Source: Afifellaceae bacterium (lineage in GTDB: Bacteria; Pseudomonadota; Alphaproteobacteria; Rhizobiales; Afifellaceae). Taken from it: a DNA stretch of 59,323 bases. Location of the stretch: the NCBI GenBank assembly GCA_028281235.1, contig JANQKG010000019.1:1-59323 (forward strand), read 5' to 3'. The stretch's first letter is position 1. Each line of letters opens with the position of its first letter. Of the stretch, positions 21,884-30,062 are shown piece after piece. A program made the position numbers and the translations under genes. Under the pieces are notes generated by a model. That model did not search any database, was not told where the DNA came from, and saw only the letters and a program-made list of their open reading frames with translations.

Positions 21884-21924
21884 TGATGATAGCGCAACCA
21901 ATTGTGATGATAGCGCTATCATCA
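21884..21924. promoter_or_regulatory. LacI-family operator: full palindrome plus upstream half-site
   Basis: TGATGATAGCGCTATCATCA at 21905-21924 is a perfect 20-base palindrome with the central GCGC expected for LacI-family repressors. The left half, TGATGATAGCGC, is repeated exactly at 21884-21895, 21 bases away, which puts both on the same face of the helix. The site lies between the divergent binding-protein gene and the LacI gene (21993), so it probably controls both. Confidence 0.85.
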
Positions 21925-21992
21925 TGAAATGATCAACAGAGTTTTTGCATGATAATCATTGAAAGGAACCACCCAATGCGGATTAAAGCCTA

Positions 21993-23078
21993 ATGCCCAA
22001 CCCCCGATCACATGATGGCCCAACGCTTGCCAGCGTCGCGCAGCGCGCCGGTTGCAGCCCGATCACCGTGTCACGTGTGCTCAACTCTCCGGAAATCGTC
22101 TCGCCCGAATTGCGCGAGCGCGTGATCGCTGCCGCAGCCGAACTCAGCTATCACGTCAATGTCGCGGCTCGGACGCTGGCTTCGATACGCACCAATACGG
22201 TTGGGGTCATCTTGCCGTCGCTGACGATCCACATCTTCACGGACGTCTTGCGCGGCATCTATGACGGGGTGCGGGACACCAATCTGCGCGTCATGCTCGG
22301 CAACAGCCATTATGACCAGAACGAGGAAGAGAGGCTCATTCGCGAATTCCTTGGTCAGAAGCCGGCCGCCATGATCGTGTCCGGCATCGAGCAGACAGCT
22401 TCGTCGCGCCGCATGTTGGAGGCTGCCAAATGTCCCGTTATCCAGATCATGGATCTCGACGACGACCCGATCGAGTGCATCATAGGTTTTTCGCATTTCG
22501 ACGCCGGCTACCAGATCACCCGGCATCTGGTCGAGCAGGGCTATCGGCGCATCGGCTTCATGGCCGGATGGGTGAACAAACGCAGTTTGGGGCGCCTGAA
22601 CGGCTGGCGCCGGGCGCTCGAAGAAGCGGGCATCTACGATCCGGCGCGCGTGTTGGCCGACATGACAGATGATCGTCTGATCGACCCATCCGCACCGGAC
22701 GATCTGCGGTACGGCGACCCCTCCAGCGCATTGCATGGCCGCATGATGCTTCGCAAATTGCTGGCGGTCGACGGCGGCATTGATGCCGTGTTCTGCAACA
22801 ATGACATCTTCGCGGTCGGCGCGCTCTTCGAGGCGCAGGCCCTGAGACTGCGCGTGCCCGAAGATTTGGGAATTGCCGGTTTCAACGACACCGATCTGGT
22901 GCGGGCGTCGCATCCTCCGCTGTCGAGCCTGCGCACGCCCCGCTATGAGATCGGTTTGCGGGCGGCCGGGGAGGCCGTCTGCCGCCTCGACCAAAACTCG
23001 CGCACGCCGGCGATTATCGACCTCGGCATCGAGGTTGCTGTGCGGACCAGCACGATGCGTCCACAAGCGTCCGGCTGA
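21993..23078 (+). CDS. LacI-family transcriptional regulator of the glycan locus
   Basis: A 361-residue repressor. The N-terminal helix-turn-helix (about 10-60) reads TLASVAQRAGCSPITVSRVLN and the hinge helix follows in VAARTLASIRTNTVGVILP. The rest is the periplasmic-binding-protein-like effector domain (MLGNSHYDQNEEERL, YRRIGFMAGW, VFCNNDIFAVGALFEAQ, LGIAGFNDTDL, PPLSSLRTPRYEIG), close to the GntR/GulR-type sugar-acid regulators in layout. It is divergent from the Dpp-type operon. Ligand probably a sugar or sugar acid released by the hydrolases. Confidence 0.93.
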   Translation: MPNPRSHDGPTLASVAQRAGCSPITVSRVLNSPEIVSPELRERVIAAAAELSYHVNVAARTLASIRTNTVGVILPSLTIHIFTDVLRGIYDGVRDTNLRVMLGNSHYDQNEEERLIREFLGQKPAAMIVSGIEQTASSRRMLEAAKCPVIQIMDLDDDPIECIIGFSHFDAGYQITRHLVEQGYRRIGFMAGWVNKRSLGRLNGWRRALEEAGIYDPARVLADMTDDRLIDPSAPDDLRYGDPSSALHGRMMLRKLLAVDGGIDAVFCNNDIFAVGALFEAQALRLRVPEDLGIAGFNDTDLVRASHPPLSSLRTPRYEIGLRAAGEAVCRLDQNSRTPAIIDLGIEVAVRTSTMRPQASG

Positions 23079-23146
23079 TTGAAGTCCTATCCAAGCGCAA
23101 AGCGTGTTTCGGCGGATTGGCTCCCAGACTCTGCCGGAAGTCCGCT

Positions 23147-23377
23147 ATGCTCGCGGGCGACAAAAGAGGCCTGAGGTTTCGCAACGATCGGCCGGACCGG
23201 TATATCGAACGCGAATTCATCGCGTCCTTCGCGCGACTCGAATATGTCAGCCGCGACCGGTTCGATCTCTCCTATTTTCGCCACACGGAAAAATGGTGGC
23301 CGGTTGATCTCGGCGTAACCCTCGACGAGGCCCTTGCCCTGCTTGAGACGAAAGGCATCTATCATCCGATCGTTTGA
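23147..23377 (+). CDS. Small hypothetical protein (76 aa), possibly DUF3024-like
   Basis: From ATG 23147 the product reads MLAGDKRGLRFRNDRPDRYI, with YFRHTEKWWPVDLGVTLDEA near the C-terminus. The HTxxWWP then LDEAL pattern loosely resembles small DUF3024-type proteins, but this is only a resemblance. No ribosome site stands out; a TTG at 23117 could extend it by ten residues. It is followed 18 bases later by the 376-residue unknown protein and may form a small operon with it. Soluble; function unknown. Confidence 0.5.
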   Translation: MLAGDKRGLRFRNDRPDRYIEREFIASFARLEYVSRDRFDLSYFRHTEKWWPVDLGVTLDEALALLETKGIYHPIV

Positions 23378-23395
23378 CGGGGCGAGGACCATCCG

Positions 23396-24526
23396 GTGAG
23401 CGAATACCAGTACTACGAATTCCAGGCGATCGACCGGCCGCTCAGCGACGCTGACCGAGCGGCCCTCAGGGCACTGTCGACCAGAGCGCAGATCACGGCG
23501 ACGAGCTTCACCAATCATTATGAGTGGGGTGACTTCAAGGGCGATCCGCCGCGGCTCGTCGAGCGCTGGTTCGACCTGCATCTCTATCTGACCAACTGGG
23601 GCACGCGGCGCCTGATGATGCGGTTGCCGAAGCCTCTGATGGAGCGGAAGCGGCTGGACCCGTTCCTGCTTGACGTGGATTGGGTCAAGGTCTGGGAGGC
23701 AGGCGGGCACCTGATCGTCGACATGTGCCGTGACGAGGTCGAGGGCGGCGACAACGACTGGGACGACGGCTCGGGCTGGCTTGAGATATTGGCGCCGCTG
23801 CGCAGCGACCTGCTTTCCGGCGATCTGAGGCTGTTCTACCTCTTGTGGCTGACGGCGCTGGAGGATGGCGTGCTGGACGTGGATGCATACGAACCGCTCG
23901 CCGGCATTGGCCCCTTGACGGGCGCGCTTCAGGCGGCGGCCGACTTTTTCGGCATCGACCGGGATCTGGTTGATGCCGCCGCCGAGCGCTCCCACGATCC
24001 GGATCCTGCGGCACTGGACGGTTCCATATGGGCGACGATCGCCGGACTGTCGAATGCTGAGAAGACGGACCTCCTCATGCGCGCCGGCAAAGGTGATCCG
24101 CATGTGGGCGCGGCGCTGAGGCAGAGCGCGCGGACTGAGCAAGCTGGTTCCGGCGCCACGCCGCGCACGGTCGAGGAGCTTGCGGCCCGTGCCGAGGCCC
24201 TGGCGCATGCGCGCGGGCGTGCGGACGCCGAGCGGAAGGCTGAGGAACAAAGGCGCCAGGCAGCCTTGGCGGAGCGGACGCGCCGGAAGCGTCTCGACGA
24301 GGTGATGCAGCGCGGCGAGGCGGTTTGGACCGAGGTCGAGACCGAGATCGCCCGGCGCAATGCATCGGGCTACGCGCATGCGGCAGCGCTTTTGTCCGAC
24401 CTTGAGGCGGTCGCCATTGAGGACGGTACGCGCACCGCCTTCATCCATCGCCTCGACGCGATCCGCCACCGCCACGCGCGCAAGGCGCGGTTCCTTGAAT
24501 GTTTGAAAGGCCTGGGTGAGCGGTGA
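23396..24526 (+). CDS. Uncharacterised protein with C-terminal coiled-coil (376 aa)
   Basis: GTG 23396 has GAGGA about eight bases upstream. The first 150 residues look folded and well conserved in character (YQYYEFQAIDRPLSDADRAA, ITATSFTNHYEWGDFKGDP, DLHLYLTNWGTRRLMMRLP, NDWDDGSGWLEILAPLRSDL, LRLFYLLWLTALEDG). The last 140 are rich in Ala, Arg and Glu with heptad-like spacing (AEALAHARGRADAERKAEEQ), suggesting a long coiled coil. I recall similar proteins starting with this YQYYEFQAIDRPL sequence in many bacteria without an assigned function. It lies between two small unknown genes and has no signal or membrane segment. Confidence 0.75.
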   Translation: MSEYQYYEFQAIDRPLSDADRAALRALSTRAQITATSFTNHYEWGDFKGDPPRLVERWFDLHLYLTNWGTRRLMMRLPKPLMERKRLDPFLLDVDWVKVWEAGGHLIVDMCRDEVEGGDNDWDDGSGWLEILAPLRSDLLSGDLRLFYLLWLTALEDGVLDVDAYEPLAGIGPLTGALQAAADFFGIDRDLVDAAAERSHDPDPAALDGSIWATIAGLSNAEKTDLLMRAGKGDPHVGAALRQSARTEQAGSGATPRTVEELAARAEALAHARGRADAERKAEEQRRQAALAERTRRKRLDEVMQRGEAVWTEVETEIARRNASGYAHAAALLSDLEAVAIEDGTRTAFIHRLDAIRHRHARKARFLECLKGLGER

Positions 24527-24570
24527 CGGGTCCAATCGCTTGACGTGCGTTTCTTTGATGGAGTGCGAAC

Positions 24571-24822
24571 ATGGACATGGATACCGGGGACATGGATACC
24601 GGCAAGATCGATGACGCCGTGTTGGCGTTGTTCCAACTGACGCTGCACGACGGACGGCGTGCCTGGAAGACGTTCGACTGGGATGTCATGGACCGGTTGT
24701 ATCGCAAGGGGATGATCGACAATCCGGCAAACAAGGCGAAATCGGTGGTCCTGAGCGATGACGGCATGACGCGTAGCGAGGCTCTGTTCCGTGAGCTTTT
24801 CACGCGGGCCGGTTCACAATGA
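24571..24822 (+). CDS. DUF6429-like small protein (83 aa)
   Basis: ATG 24571 follows TGATGGAGTG. The product starts with a duplicated MDMDTGDMDTG and continues KIDDAVLALFQLTLHDGRRA, WKTFDWDVMDRLYRKGMID, NPANKAKSVVLSDDG and ends in a helix (SEALFRELF). This fits the DUF6429 family, short proteins of unknown function often near mobile DNA. It is followed directly by a transposase relic. The duplicated six-base unit at the start suggests slippage at the 5' end. Confidence 0.75.
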   Translation: MDMDTGDMDTGKIDDAVLALFQLTLHDGRRAWKTFDWDVMDRLYRKGMIDNPANKAKSVVLSDDGMTRSEALFRELFTRAGSQ

Positions 24823-24874
24823 CGGGCCCTATGCCGGCTGGTCGCAGCGACAAAAGATGTCGGTCGACATGAAA

Positions 24875-24991
24875 TCTTTTAATCGTCACCCAACCGCCCA
24901 CAGGCCGCGCGACGCCCTCGATGGACAAACACCGGCCGAGTATCTCAAATCAATCAGCCGCGGGAACCCAGCCCAGTCTCATATGGCCTGA
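24875..24991 (+). mobile_element. C-terminal relic of an IS3/IS481-type transposase
   Basis: The frame reads HRPRDALDGQTPAEYLKSIS and ends in SHMA. The RPHxALxGxTPAEYL block is the usual C-terminal end of the integrase core in IS3 and IS481 transposases. Nothing of the catalytic core remains upstream. Between here and the oxidoreductase stop at 25121 there is no other recognisable feature. Confidence 0.65.
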
Positions 24992-25120
24992 ACAAGGACA
25001 GCTCGAAACGCTTAGGGCTTGCCCTGCGCCAGATACTTGATTTTGCTTCCGGTAATCAGAGTGCAACGCTGCGCACGCGTGTTCTCGACAAGAAGCGCGG
25101 GCGCATCGCGCGCGGAGGCG

Positions 25121-26128
25121 TCAGCGTGCAGCGCCTGCGATGCAATCTTGCATCCGACTGAGTGTGCGCAGCGCCGCCACACCATCTGCGATGCGCGGCG
25201 CGTCCGAAACCTCTCCACGCAGCGCCGCCAAAGCCGCTTTGAGCATGGCATGATAACCTTTGTGGTCTTCGTTCGCTGCCGCCGTCAGGTTGGGCCGCCA
25301 CATCAGCGCATCGGCTGCGTCGTTGAGGGTCGCCGCCGGGTCGCCGGCCTTGAAGGGCGGGTCGCGATACCAGACGATGTCGGAGACGTTGCTGACCTCG
25401 ATGCGGTGATGGTCGCCGGTGATCTGCAATAACTCGACTGGATTGCCGCGCGACTGCACCGTGCCCATGGCGATGGTTGCGATGGCTCCGCTGGCGAGTG
25501 CGAGAGATGCGTGCAGGAGCAGGCGACCCGATCCGTTCTCCACGCTGCGCACGGTGACGTCCTCCACGGCAGCGCCCGCCATCCACGGCACCAGATCCAT
25601 GTAGTGGACACAATGATGGAGAAAGAACCCGTTATAATCGGCGGCGCCGGTAAAGTAGGTGGGGGCGGTCAGATACCAGCCCATAATCCCGAGCACGCGG
25701 CCGAACCGACCCTCTTCGATGATATTGTGCGCCATCCGGTTGCCCGTGGCGTAGCGCTTCATGAAGCCGACCACGACTGGTAGATCGGCGCGCGAAGCGG
25801 CCTCCGCGAGCCGCTCCGCCTCGTCCACGGTCGCAGCCGGCGGCTTCTCCATGAAGAGCGGCAGGCCGCGCTGAAGCACCTTCAGGCCGATTTCGTAATG
25901 CGCCGCCGGCCCTACCGCCATGCCGATGGCGTCGAGGCCAGCATGCGCGATCAGGTCCGCAGCGTTGGCATAGGTTTCGCGCACGCCGTAGCGTCGCGCG
26001 ATGCCGGCGAGGCGCTCCGCATTGGTGTCGCACAACGCGGCAATCTCCACATCGAGGCGCACGAGCTGCGGCAGCAGCATCTGGCCGGCATGCGTGCCGC
26101 AGCCGATCCAGCCGATCTTCAGCGTCAT
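25121..26128 (-). CDS. Gfo/Idh/MocA-family sugar dehydrogenase
   Basis: ATG 26126-26128 overlaps the epimerase stop by four bases and is taken as the start; the longer frame lies within that gene. The 335-residue protein begins [20 protein letters not shown], an NAD(P)-binding fold (GxGxxA-like, GCGTHAG). It continues with [20 protein letters not shown] and [20 protein letters not shown], which holds the conserved EKP lysine motif of Gfo/Idh/MocA proteins. Such enzymes oxidise or reduce sugar hydroxyls, often at C3. Last gene of the operon that starts with the GntR-esterase fusion. With the TIM-barrel partner it may oxidise the imported sugar before isomerisation or cleavage. Confidence 0.88.
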   Translation of the reverse strand: MTLKIGWIGCGTHAGQMLLPQLVRLDVEIAALCDTNAERLAGIARRYGVRETYANAADLIAHAGLDAIGMAVGPAAHYEIGLKVLQRGLPLFMEKPPAATVDEAERLAEAASRADLPVVVGFMKRYATGNRMAHNIIEEGRFGRVLGIMGWYLTAPTYFTGAADYNGFFLHHCVHYMDLVPWMAGAAVEDVTVRSVENGSGRLLLHASLALASGAIATIAMGTVQSRGNPVELLQITGDHHRIEVSNVSDIVWYRDPPFKAGDPAATLNDAADALMWRPNLTAAANEDHKGYHAMLKAALAALRGEVSDAPRIADGVAALRTLSRMQDCIAGAAR

Positions 26129-27009
26129 CGCCGTGCCTCCGCCATGGCCAGCGTGCCTTTGAGGAGCGAAAGGCCGGCCTTCAGCTTCTCCGACTCGTCC
26201 TCGTGCGGCGGCCGCCATTGCGCGATCGGCACGCCGAAGCGGTCGTCGTCGCGGCGGAACGGCTCCAGCGAGATCGGGCCGTCATAGCCCACCGCGCGGA
26301 GCGCGCGACACACAGCCACCCAGTCGGTCGCGCCGGTTCCGATGAAGCCGCGATGGTTCTCGTTGGCCTGGAAATGCACGATCGCGGATCCGGCAACTTG
26401 GATGGATTCCGCGATCGAGGCTTCCTCCATGTGCATGTGAAACGTGTCGAGCATCAGCCCGATGGCGGGACGATCGACGGCGTCGACGAGCTCCAGGCCC
26501 TGGCGAACGGTCGACACGACGTCCGTCTCGAAGCGGTTGAGCGGCTCCACACCAAGCTTGACGCCGGCGCTGTCGGCATACGCCGCGACGGCCTGCAATC
26601 CGCTCACGCAGCGATCCTTGCGCGCCCGCCGCTCGTCCTCGCTGACCGGCGCGGGCGCACGTCCGGCGAAGACCAGTGGGTTGCCATAGAGCGGCCCGCC
26701 GACAAGTGTCGCGCCCAAGGCGGCGGCACAGTCGATGCAATAGCGGAGATAGTCGATACCGGCGTTTGAGCGCTGCGGATCGGCGCTCGCGAGGTTGCGC
26801 TCCAGGTTGACCCGCGCTGCGAGAACGACGCCGAGTCCGTTTGCCGCAAGCGCGTCGTTTGTCTCCGTCAGATCGAGCTCGCCGGGCTCCGGAACCAGAA
26901 GCTCGATGAAGTCGAAGCCGAGGTCACGGATGGTCGCCAGGCGGTCGAAGTGCTCCGCCGTAAAGGGCCGGGCGAACTGCATGGAGATGATGCCGATGGG
27001 GTTGGTCAT
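26125..27009 (-). CDS. Sugar epimerase/isomerase, D-tagatose/D-psicose 3-epimerase-like TIM barrel
   Basis: A 294-residue xylose-isomerase-like TIM barrel. The metal-binding pattern is close to ketose 3-epimerases: [11 protein letters not shown] (first Glu), [16 protein letters not shown] (Asp and His region), [16 protein letters not shown] (His and Arg) and [10 protein letters not shown] (second Glu). Related proteins act on ketoses, inosose or 3-keto-glycosides; the last group works with Gfo/Idh/MocA dehydrogenases such as the one encoded next. It lies between the MalG-like permease and the dehydrogenase, overlapping the latter by four bases. Cytoplasmic. Confidence 0.88.
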   Translation of the reverse strand: MTNPIGIISMQFARPFTAEHFDRLATIRDLGFDFIELLVPEPGELDLTETNDALAANGLGVVLAARVNLERNLASADPQRSNAGIDYLRYCIDCAAALGATLVGGPLYGNPLVFAGRAPAPVSEDERRARKDRCVSGLQAVAAYADSAGVKLGVEPLNRFETDVVSTVRQGLELVDAVDRPAIGLMLDTFHMHMEEASIAESIQVAGSAIVHFQANENHRGFIGTGATDWVAVCRALRAVGYDGPISLEPFRRDDDRFGVPIAQWRPPHEDESEKLKAGLSLLKGTLAMAEARR

Positions 27010-27027
27010 GATTGCTTCACTTGAAGA

Positions 27028-27864
27028 CTAGCCTTTGACCGAGCCGGCGGTCAGCCCGCTGATCAGACGGCGCTGAACGATGAGAAACAGCACGGTCACC
27101 GGAAGCGCGCCGACCACGCCGCCGGCGGTCAGCAAGCCCCACTCGATCTGGTATTCGCCGATCAGCGTCTGCAAGGCCACGGTCATGGTACGCACGTTCT
27201 GGCCGCCAAGCGTCAGGGCGTAGAGATATTCGTTCCAGGCGGTGATGAAGATGTAGATACCGGTCGCCACGATACCGGGCCAGCAGAGCGGCAGCACGAT
27301 GCGCCACAGCGCCCCGAGCCGCGAGCAACCATCGGTCATCGCCGCTTCGTCGAGGCTTTCGGGAATGGCGTTCATGTAGCTGGTCAGCATCCATACCGAG
27401 AACGGAATGGCGATAGTGGCGTTGGCGATGATCAGCGCGGCATGCGTGTCGAGCAATCCAAGACGCCGCATCAGAACGAAGAGCGGCAGAATCAGGAGCA
27501 CGACCGGAAACATGTTGATGACGAGGAACTGCAGCATCAGCAGACGCCGGCCGGGAAAGCGGAAGCGCGAGAAGGCGTAGGCCGCCGTCACGGCAACGAG
27601 CAGGCCGAGGAGGACGGTGCCGGACGCCACGATGAAGCTGTGGCCGAGATTGACGAGAAATGTCGTGCGTCCGAAGAGCCGAAGATAATTGTCGATGACC
27701 CATTCGACCGGCGCCACGGAGACGCCTTCGGCGGCCAGCGTGGCTTCCGCCGTCACCGACGTCAGGAACATCCACACATAGGGGCCCAGCGCGAACGCGA
27801 TGATGACGGCGATCGGCAGATCGGTGGTGATCAGGCGGCGGGGAAGGGAGGGGGTCTCAGTCAC
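27028..27864 (-). CDS. Sugar ABC transporter permease (MalG/CUT1 type)
   Basis: A 278-residue inner-membrane permease with six membrane segments. The EAA loop IPESLDEAAMTDGCSRLGAL WRIVLPLCWPG is clear, and the C-terminus VQRRLISGLTAGSVKG is the standard CUT1 MalG ending. It overlaps the MalF-like gene by four bases. The binding protein is encoded upstream, but no ATPase gene occurs in this operon, so the transporter must borrow one, possibly the MalK/UgpC-like ATPase at 36528-37613. Confidence 0.94.
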   Translation of the reverse strand: MTETPSLPRRLITTDLPIAVIIAFALGPYVWMFLTSVTAEATLAAEGVSVAPVEWVIDNYLRLFGRTTFLVNLGHSFIVASGTVLLGLLVAVTAAYAFSRFRFPGRRLLMLQFLVINMFPVVLLILPLFVLMRRLGLLDTHAALIIANATIAIPFSVWMLTSYMNAIPESLDEAAMTDGCSRLGALWRIVLPLCWPGIVATGIYIFITAWNEYLYALTLGGQNVRTMTVALQTLIGEYQIEWGLLTAGGVVGALPVTVLFLIVQRRLISGLTAGSVKG

Positions 27865-28793
27865 ACTGCGAGCTCCCGTCCCACACGGCGCAGATAGAGG
27901 AGGATGACGACGCCCAGGATCAGGGTGAAGATGACCGCAAGCGCCGAGCCGTAGCCGAAATCGAGGCTGGTCCGCGCCTCGATGAAGGCATAGAGCGGCA
28001 GCGTATAGGTGGCGTAGCCCGGCCCGCCGCCGGTCATGACGAAGATCACGTCGATGGAATTGGCCACCCAGATGAGCCTGAGAAGGGCGGCGGTGACAAG
28101 CACGCCGGCGATTCCCGGCAAGGTCACGTAGCGGAATTGCTGCCAGGCGCCGGCGCCGTCAATAGCCGCTGCCTCGTAATAGCTTCTGGGGATCGCCTGC
28201 AATCCGGCAAGGATCATGACGGCGAAGAAGGGGAAGCCCTGCCAGGTGAGCGTGAGGACGATGGCGTAAAGGGCGGTGTCGGGATCAGCAAGCCACGGGA
28301 AGGAAGCCTGCAGCAAGTCGAGGCGCATAAGGACGTCGTTCAGTACGCCGCTATTGGCGTCGTAGATCCAGCGCCACATCAAGGCCGTGATGACGCTTGG
28401 CAGCGCCCAGGGAACGATGATCAGCGCCCGCGCCAGGCCACGCCACGGAAACTTCCGGTTGAGAAGCAGGGCGGTGACCAGGCCGAGCAGCAACTGCGCC
28501 GGCACCGTCAGCCCGATCCAGATGAAGGTGTGCCAGAACGATATCCAGAAGACGTCGTCGTTGAGAGCGGCAAGGAAGTTCTTCAGCCCGACAAAAGCGA
28601 AGGAGCTCGGCTTCCATAGAAGATAATCGTGAAAGCTGAGGATCACCGCCTCCGCCATCGGAAAGAAGACGATCACCAGCGTGACGATGACGGCCGGCGA
28701 CAAGAGCCAATAGGGCAGGAGCGGCTGGCCGATCCGGTTGGGCGGAGCGTCTGCGGCGATGGCGGTCATGACCGGAGGGAAGGGTCTCGGCAT
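27861..28793 (-). CDS. Sugar ABC transporter permease (MalF/CUT1 type)
   Basis: A 310-residue inner-membrane permease. The first helix (PYWLLSPAVIVTLVIVFFPM) is followed by FVGLKNFLAAL and the typical MalF-type loop AIPRSYYEAAAIDGAGAWQQF RYVTLPGI. Six segments are visible. The start is ATG 28793 or the in-frame ATG at 28769; neither has a strong ribosome site. It follows the binding-protein gene after a 48-base gap that contains the hairpin 28800-28832. Confidence 0.93.
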   Translation of the reverse strand: MPRPFPPVMTAIAADAPPNRIGQPLLPYWLLSPAVIVTLVIVFFPMAEAVILSFHDYLLWKPSSFAFVGLKNFLAALNDDVFWISFWHTFIWIGLTVPAQLLLGLVTALLLNRKFPWRGLARALIIVPWALPSVITALMWRWIYDANSGVLNDVLMRLDLLQASFPWLADPDTALYAIVLTLTWQGFPFFAVMILAGLQAIPRSYYEAAAIDGAGAWQQFRYVTLPGIAGVLVTAALLRLIWVANSIDVIFVMTGGGPGYATYTLPLYAFIEARTSLDFGYGSALAVIFTLILGVVILLYLRRVGRELAV

Positions 28794-28799
28794 AAAAGG

Positions 28800-28832
28800 G
28801 CGGTCCCGGACGCATTTGATGTCCGGGACCGC
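28800..28832 (-). terminator. Strong intercistronic hairpin between binding protein and permease genes
   Basis: GCGGTCCCGGAC (28800-28811) and GTCCGGGACCGC (28821-28832) form a perfect 12-base stem with a nine-base loop. On the transcribed strand it is followed by CCCTTTTATG, a short T-run. It lies ten bases past the binding-protein stop and just before the MalF-like gene. Probably a partial terminator or mRNA-stabilising element that lowers permease expression. Confidence 0.75.
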
Positions 28833-28841
28833 AAAGAAATG

Positions 28842-30062
28842 TCAGTTGGCGTAGAGTTCCTGGATTTCCTCCATCATCGTCTTGGCGTCGGCCTCGCCGG
28901 TGAGCGCGCGCTGCATGGCGGTCGGCCACACGACGTTGACGAAGTCGGAGGTCGCCGGGCTCGACGGCAGCACGCCGGCAAAGGGCAGCGAGGCCACCGT
29001 GGCGTCGACGAAGCGGCTCTCATGCAAGGTCCAGTTCTCCGAGCCGCTCTTGGTGACGGTCAGCTGGCCTGTCGCCTTGTTGAAGAGCACGTTGTTCTCG
29101 CCCGTGGCGAGGAAGGAAATCCACTTCCACGCGGCGTCCTTGTTTTCGGACGAGGAGAACACGGCAAGCGATTCATCGCCATAGGCCGTCCATGCGCCAT
29201 CGCCGCATTGCGGGACGGGTGCGGCGGAGACCTTGTCGCCGAGCGCTTCAACCATGCCGGCGGAGGAGCCGATATGGTGGATGGTCATCGCGGTGCGGCC
29301 CTGCTTGAAGCCGGCGATGATCTCCTGGAACCCGTCATTGGGCGCGGAAGGCGGAAACACTTTGTCGTTCTGGAAGAGGTCGATCACCCATTGGTTGGCA
29401 GCGATTGCTTCGTCGCCGGTGAGGCTCCCGCCATCGAGCCCGCCCTCGATCTTCGGTAGCGCCATGGTCAGCCAATGGTCGTGGCCGCCCTTGCCGCCGC
29501 GAAAGCCGAAACCGTAGACGTCGGTCTGGCCGTCGCTGTCGGTGTCGCGGGTGAGCGCGATAGCCGCCTCGCGGAATTCCTCGCATGTTGTGGGCGGCGT
29601 GAGGCCCAGCTCTGCGAACATGTCGGCGCGGTAATAGAGATAAAGCACCACATATTGGACCGGCAGGTAATATTGCTTGCCGTCGGAGCCGGCATTGATC
29701 GCCAGGATGTTGTCGAGGAGGTCGTCCTTGCCCGGCCAGGCGGCAATGCGATCGTCGAGCGGCTCCAGCGCGCCCATCTCCATCAGCCGCGGCTGGGCGA
29801 AGAGCTTGACCATGGCCGCGTCCGGCGCGTTGCCGCCGACAATCGCGGTATAGAGGTTGTCGTAATAGCTGTTCCAGGGAACGTTCTCTGCTTCGATGGT
29901 AATGCCGGGATTGGCCGCCTCGAACGTCTCGATCAGCTCCGTCATGGGATTGTCGGGGTTGTCGAAATGGTACCAGAAGCGCACGGTCTCCGCGTTCGCC
30001 GCAGACAAGAGCAGCGAGGCTGCTGCAGCCAGGCCGGCGGCTCTCAGGGTTCCACGGATCAT
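28842..30062 (-). CDS. Sugar-binding protein of CUT1 ABC transporter (SBP family 1)
   Basis: A 406-residue extracytoplasmic protein. A Sec signal peptide (MIRGTLRAAGLAAAASLLLS, cut near ANA-ET) is followed by VRFWYHFDNPDNPMTELIET, FEAANPGITIEAENVPWNSY and VGGNAPDAAMVKLF, the usual UgpB/MalE-type beginning. KWISFLATGENN lies near the C-terminus. It overlaps the stop of the regulator-esterase gene by four bases (30059-30062), so the fusion protein and the transporter are co-translated from one mRNA. Ligand unknown; probably an acylated or complex sugar given the esterase. Confidence 0.93.
   Translation of the reverse strand: MIRGTLRAAGLAAAASLLLSAANAETVRFWYHFDNPDNPMTELIETFEAANPGITIEAENVPWNSYYDNLYTAIVGGNAPDAAMVKLFAQPRLMEMGALEPLDDRIAAWPGKDDLLDNILAINAGSDGKQYYLPVQYVVLYLYYRADMFAELGLTPPTTCEEFREAAIALTRDTDSDGQTDVYGFGFRGGKGGHDHWLTMALPKIEGGLDGGSLTGDEAIAANQWVIDLFQNDKVFPPSAPNDGFQEIIAGFKQGRTAMTIHHIGSSAGMVEALGDKVSAAPVPQCGDGAWTAYGDESLAVFSSSENKDAAWKWISFLATGENNVLFNKATGQLTVTKSGSENWTLHESRFVDATVASLPFAGVLPSSPATSDFVNVVWPTAMQRALTGEADAKTMMEEIQELYAN

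Noticed and set aside
23087-24535. A 482-codon minus-strand frame
   Set aside because: Antisense to the 376-residue unknown protein. The plus frame has a start with GAGGA, a balanced composition and a conserved-looking N-terminus; the minus frame does not.
24571-24606. Duplicated GACATGGATACCGG-type unit as a regulatory repeat
   Set aside because: It lies within the start of the DUF6429-like gene and is a simple duplication of coding sequence.
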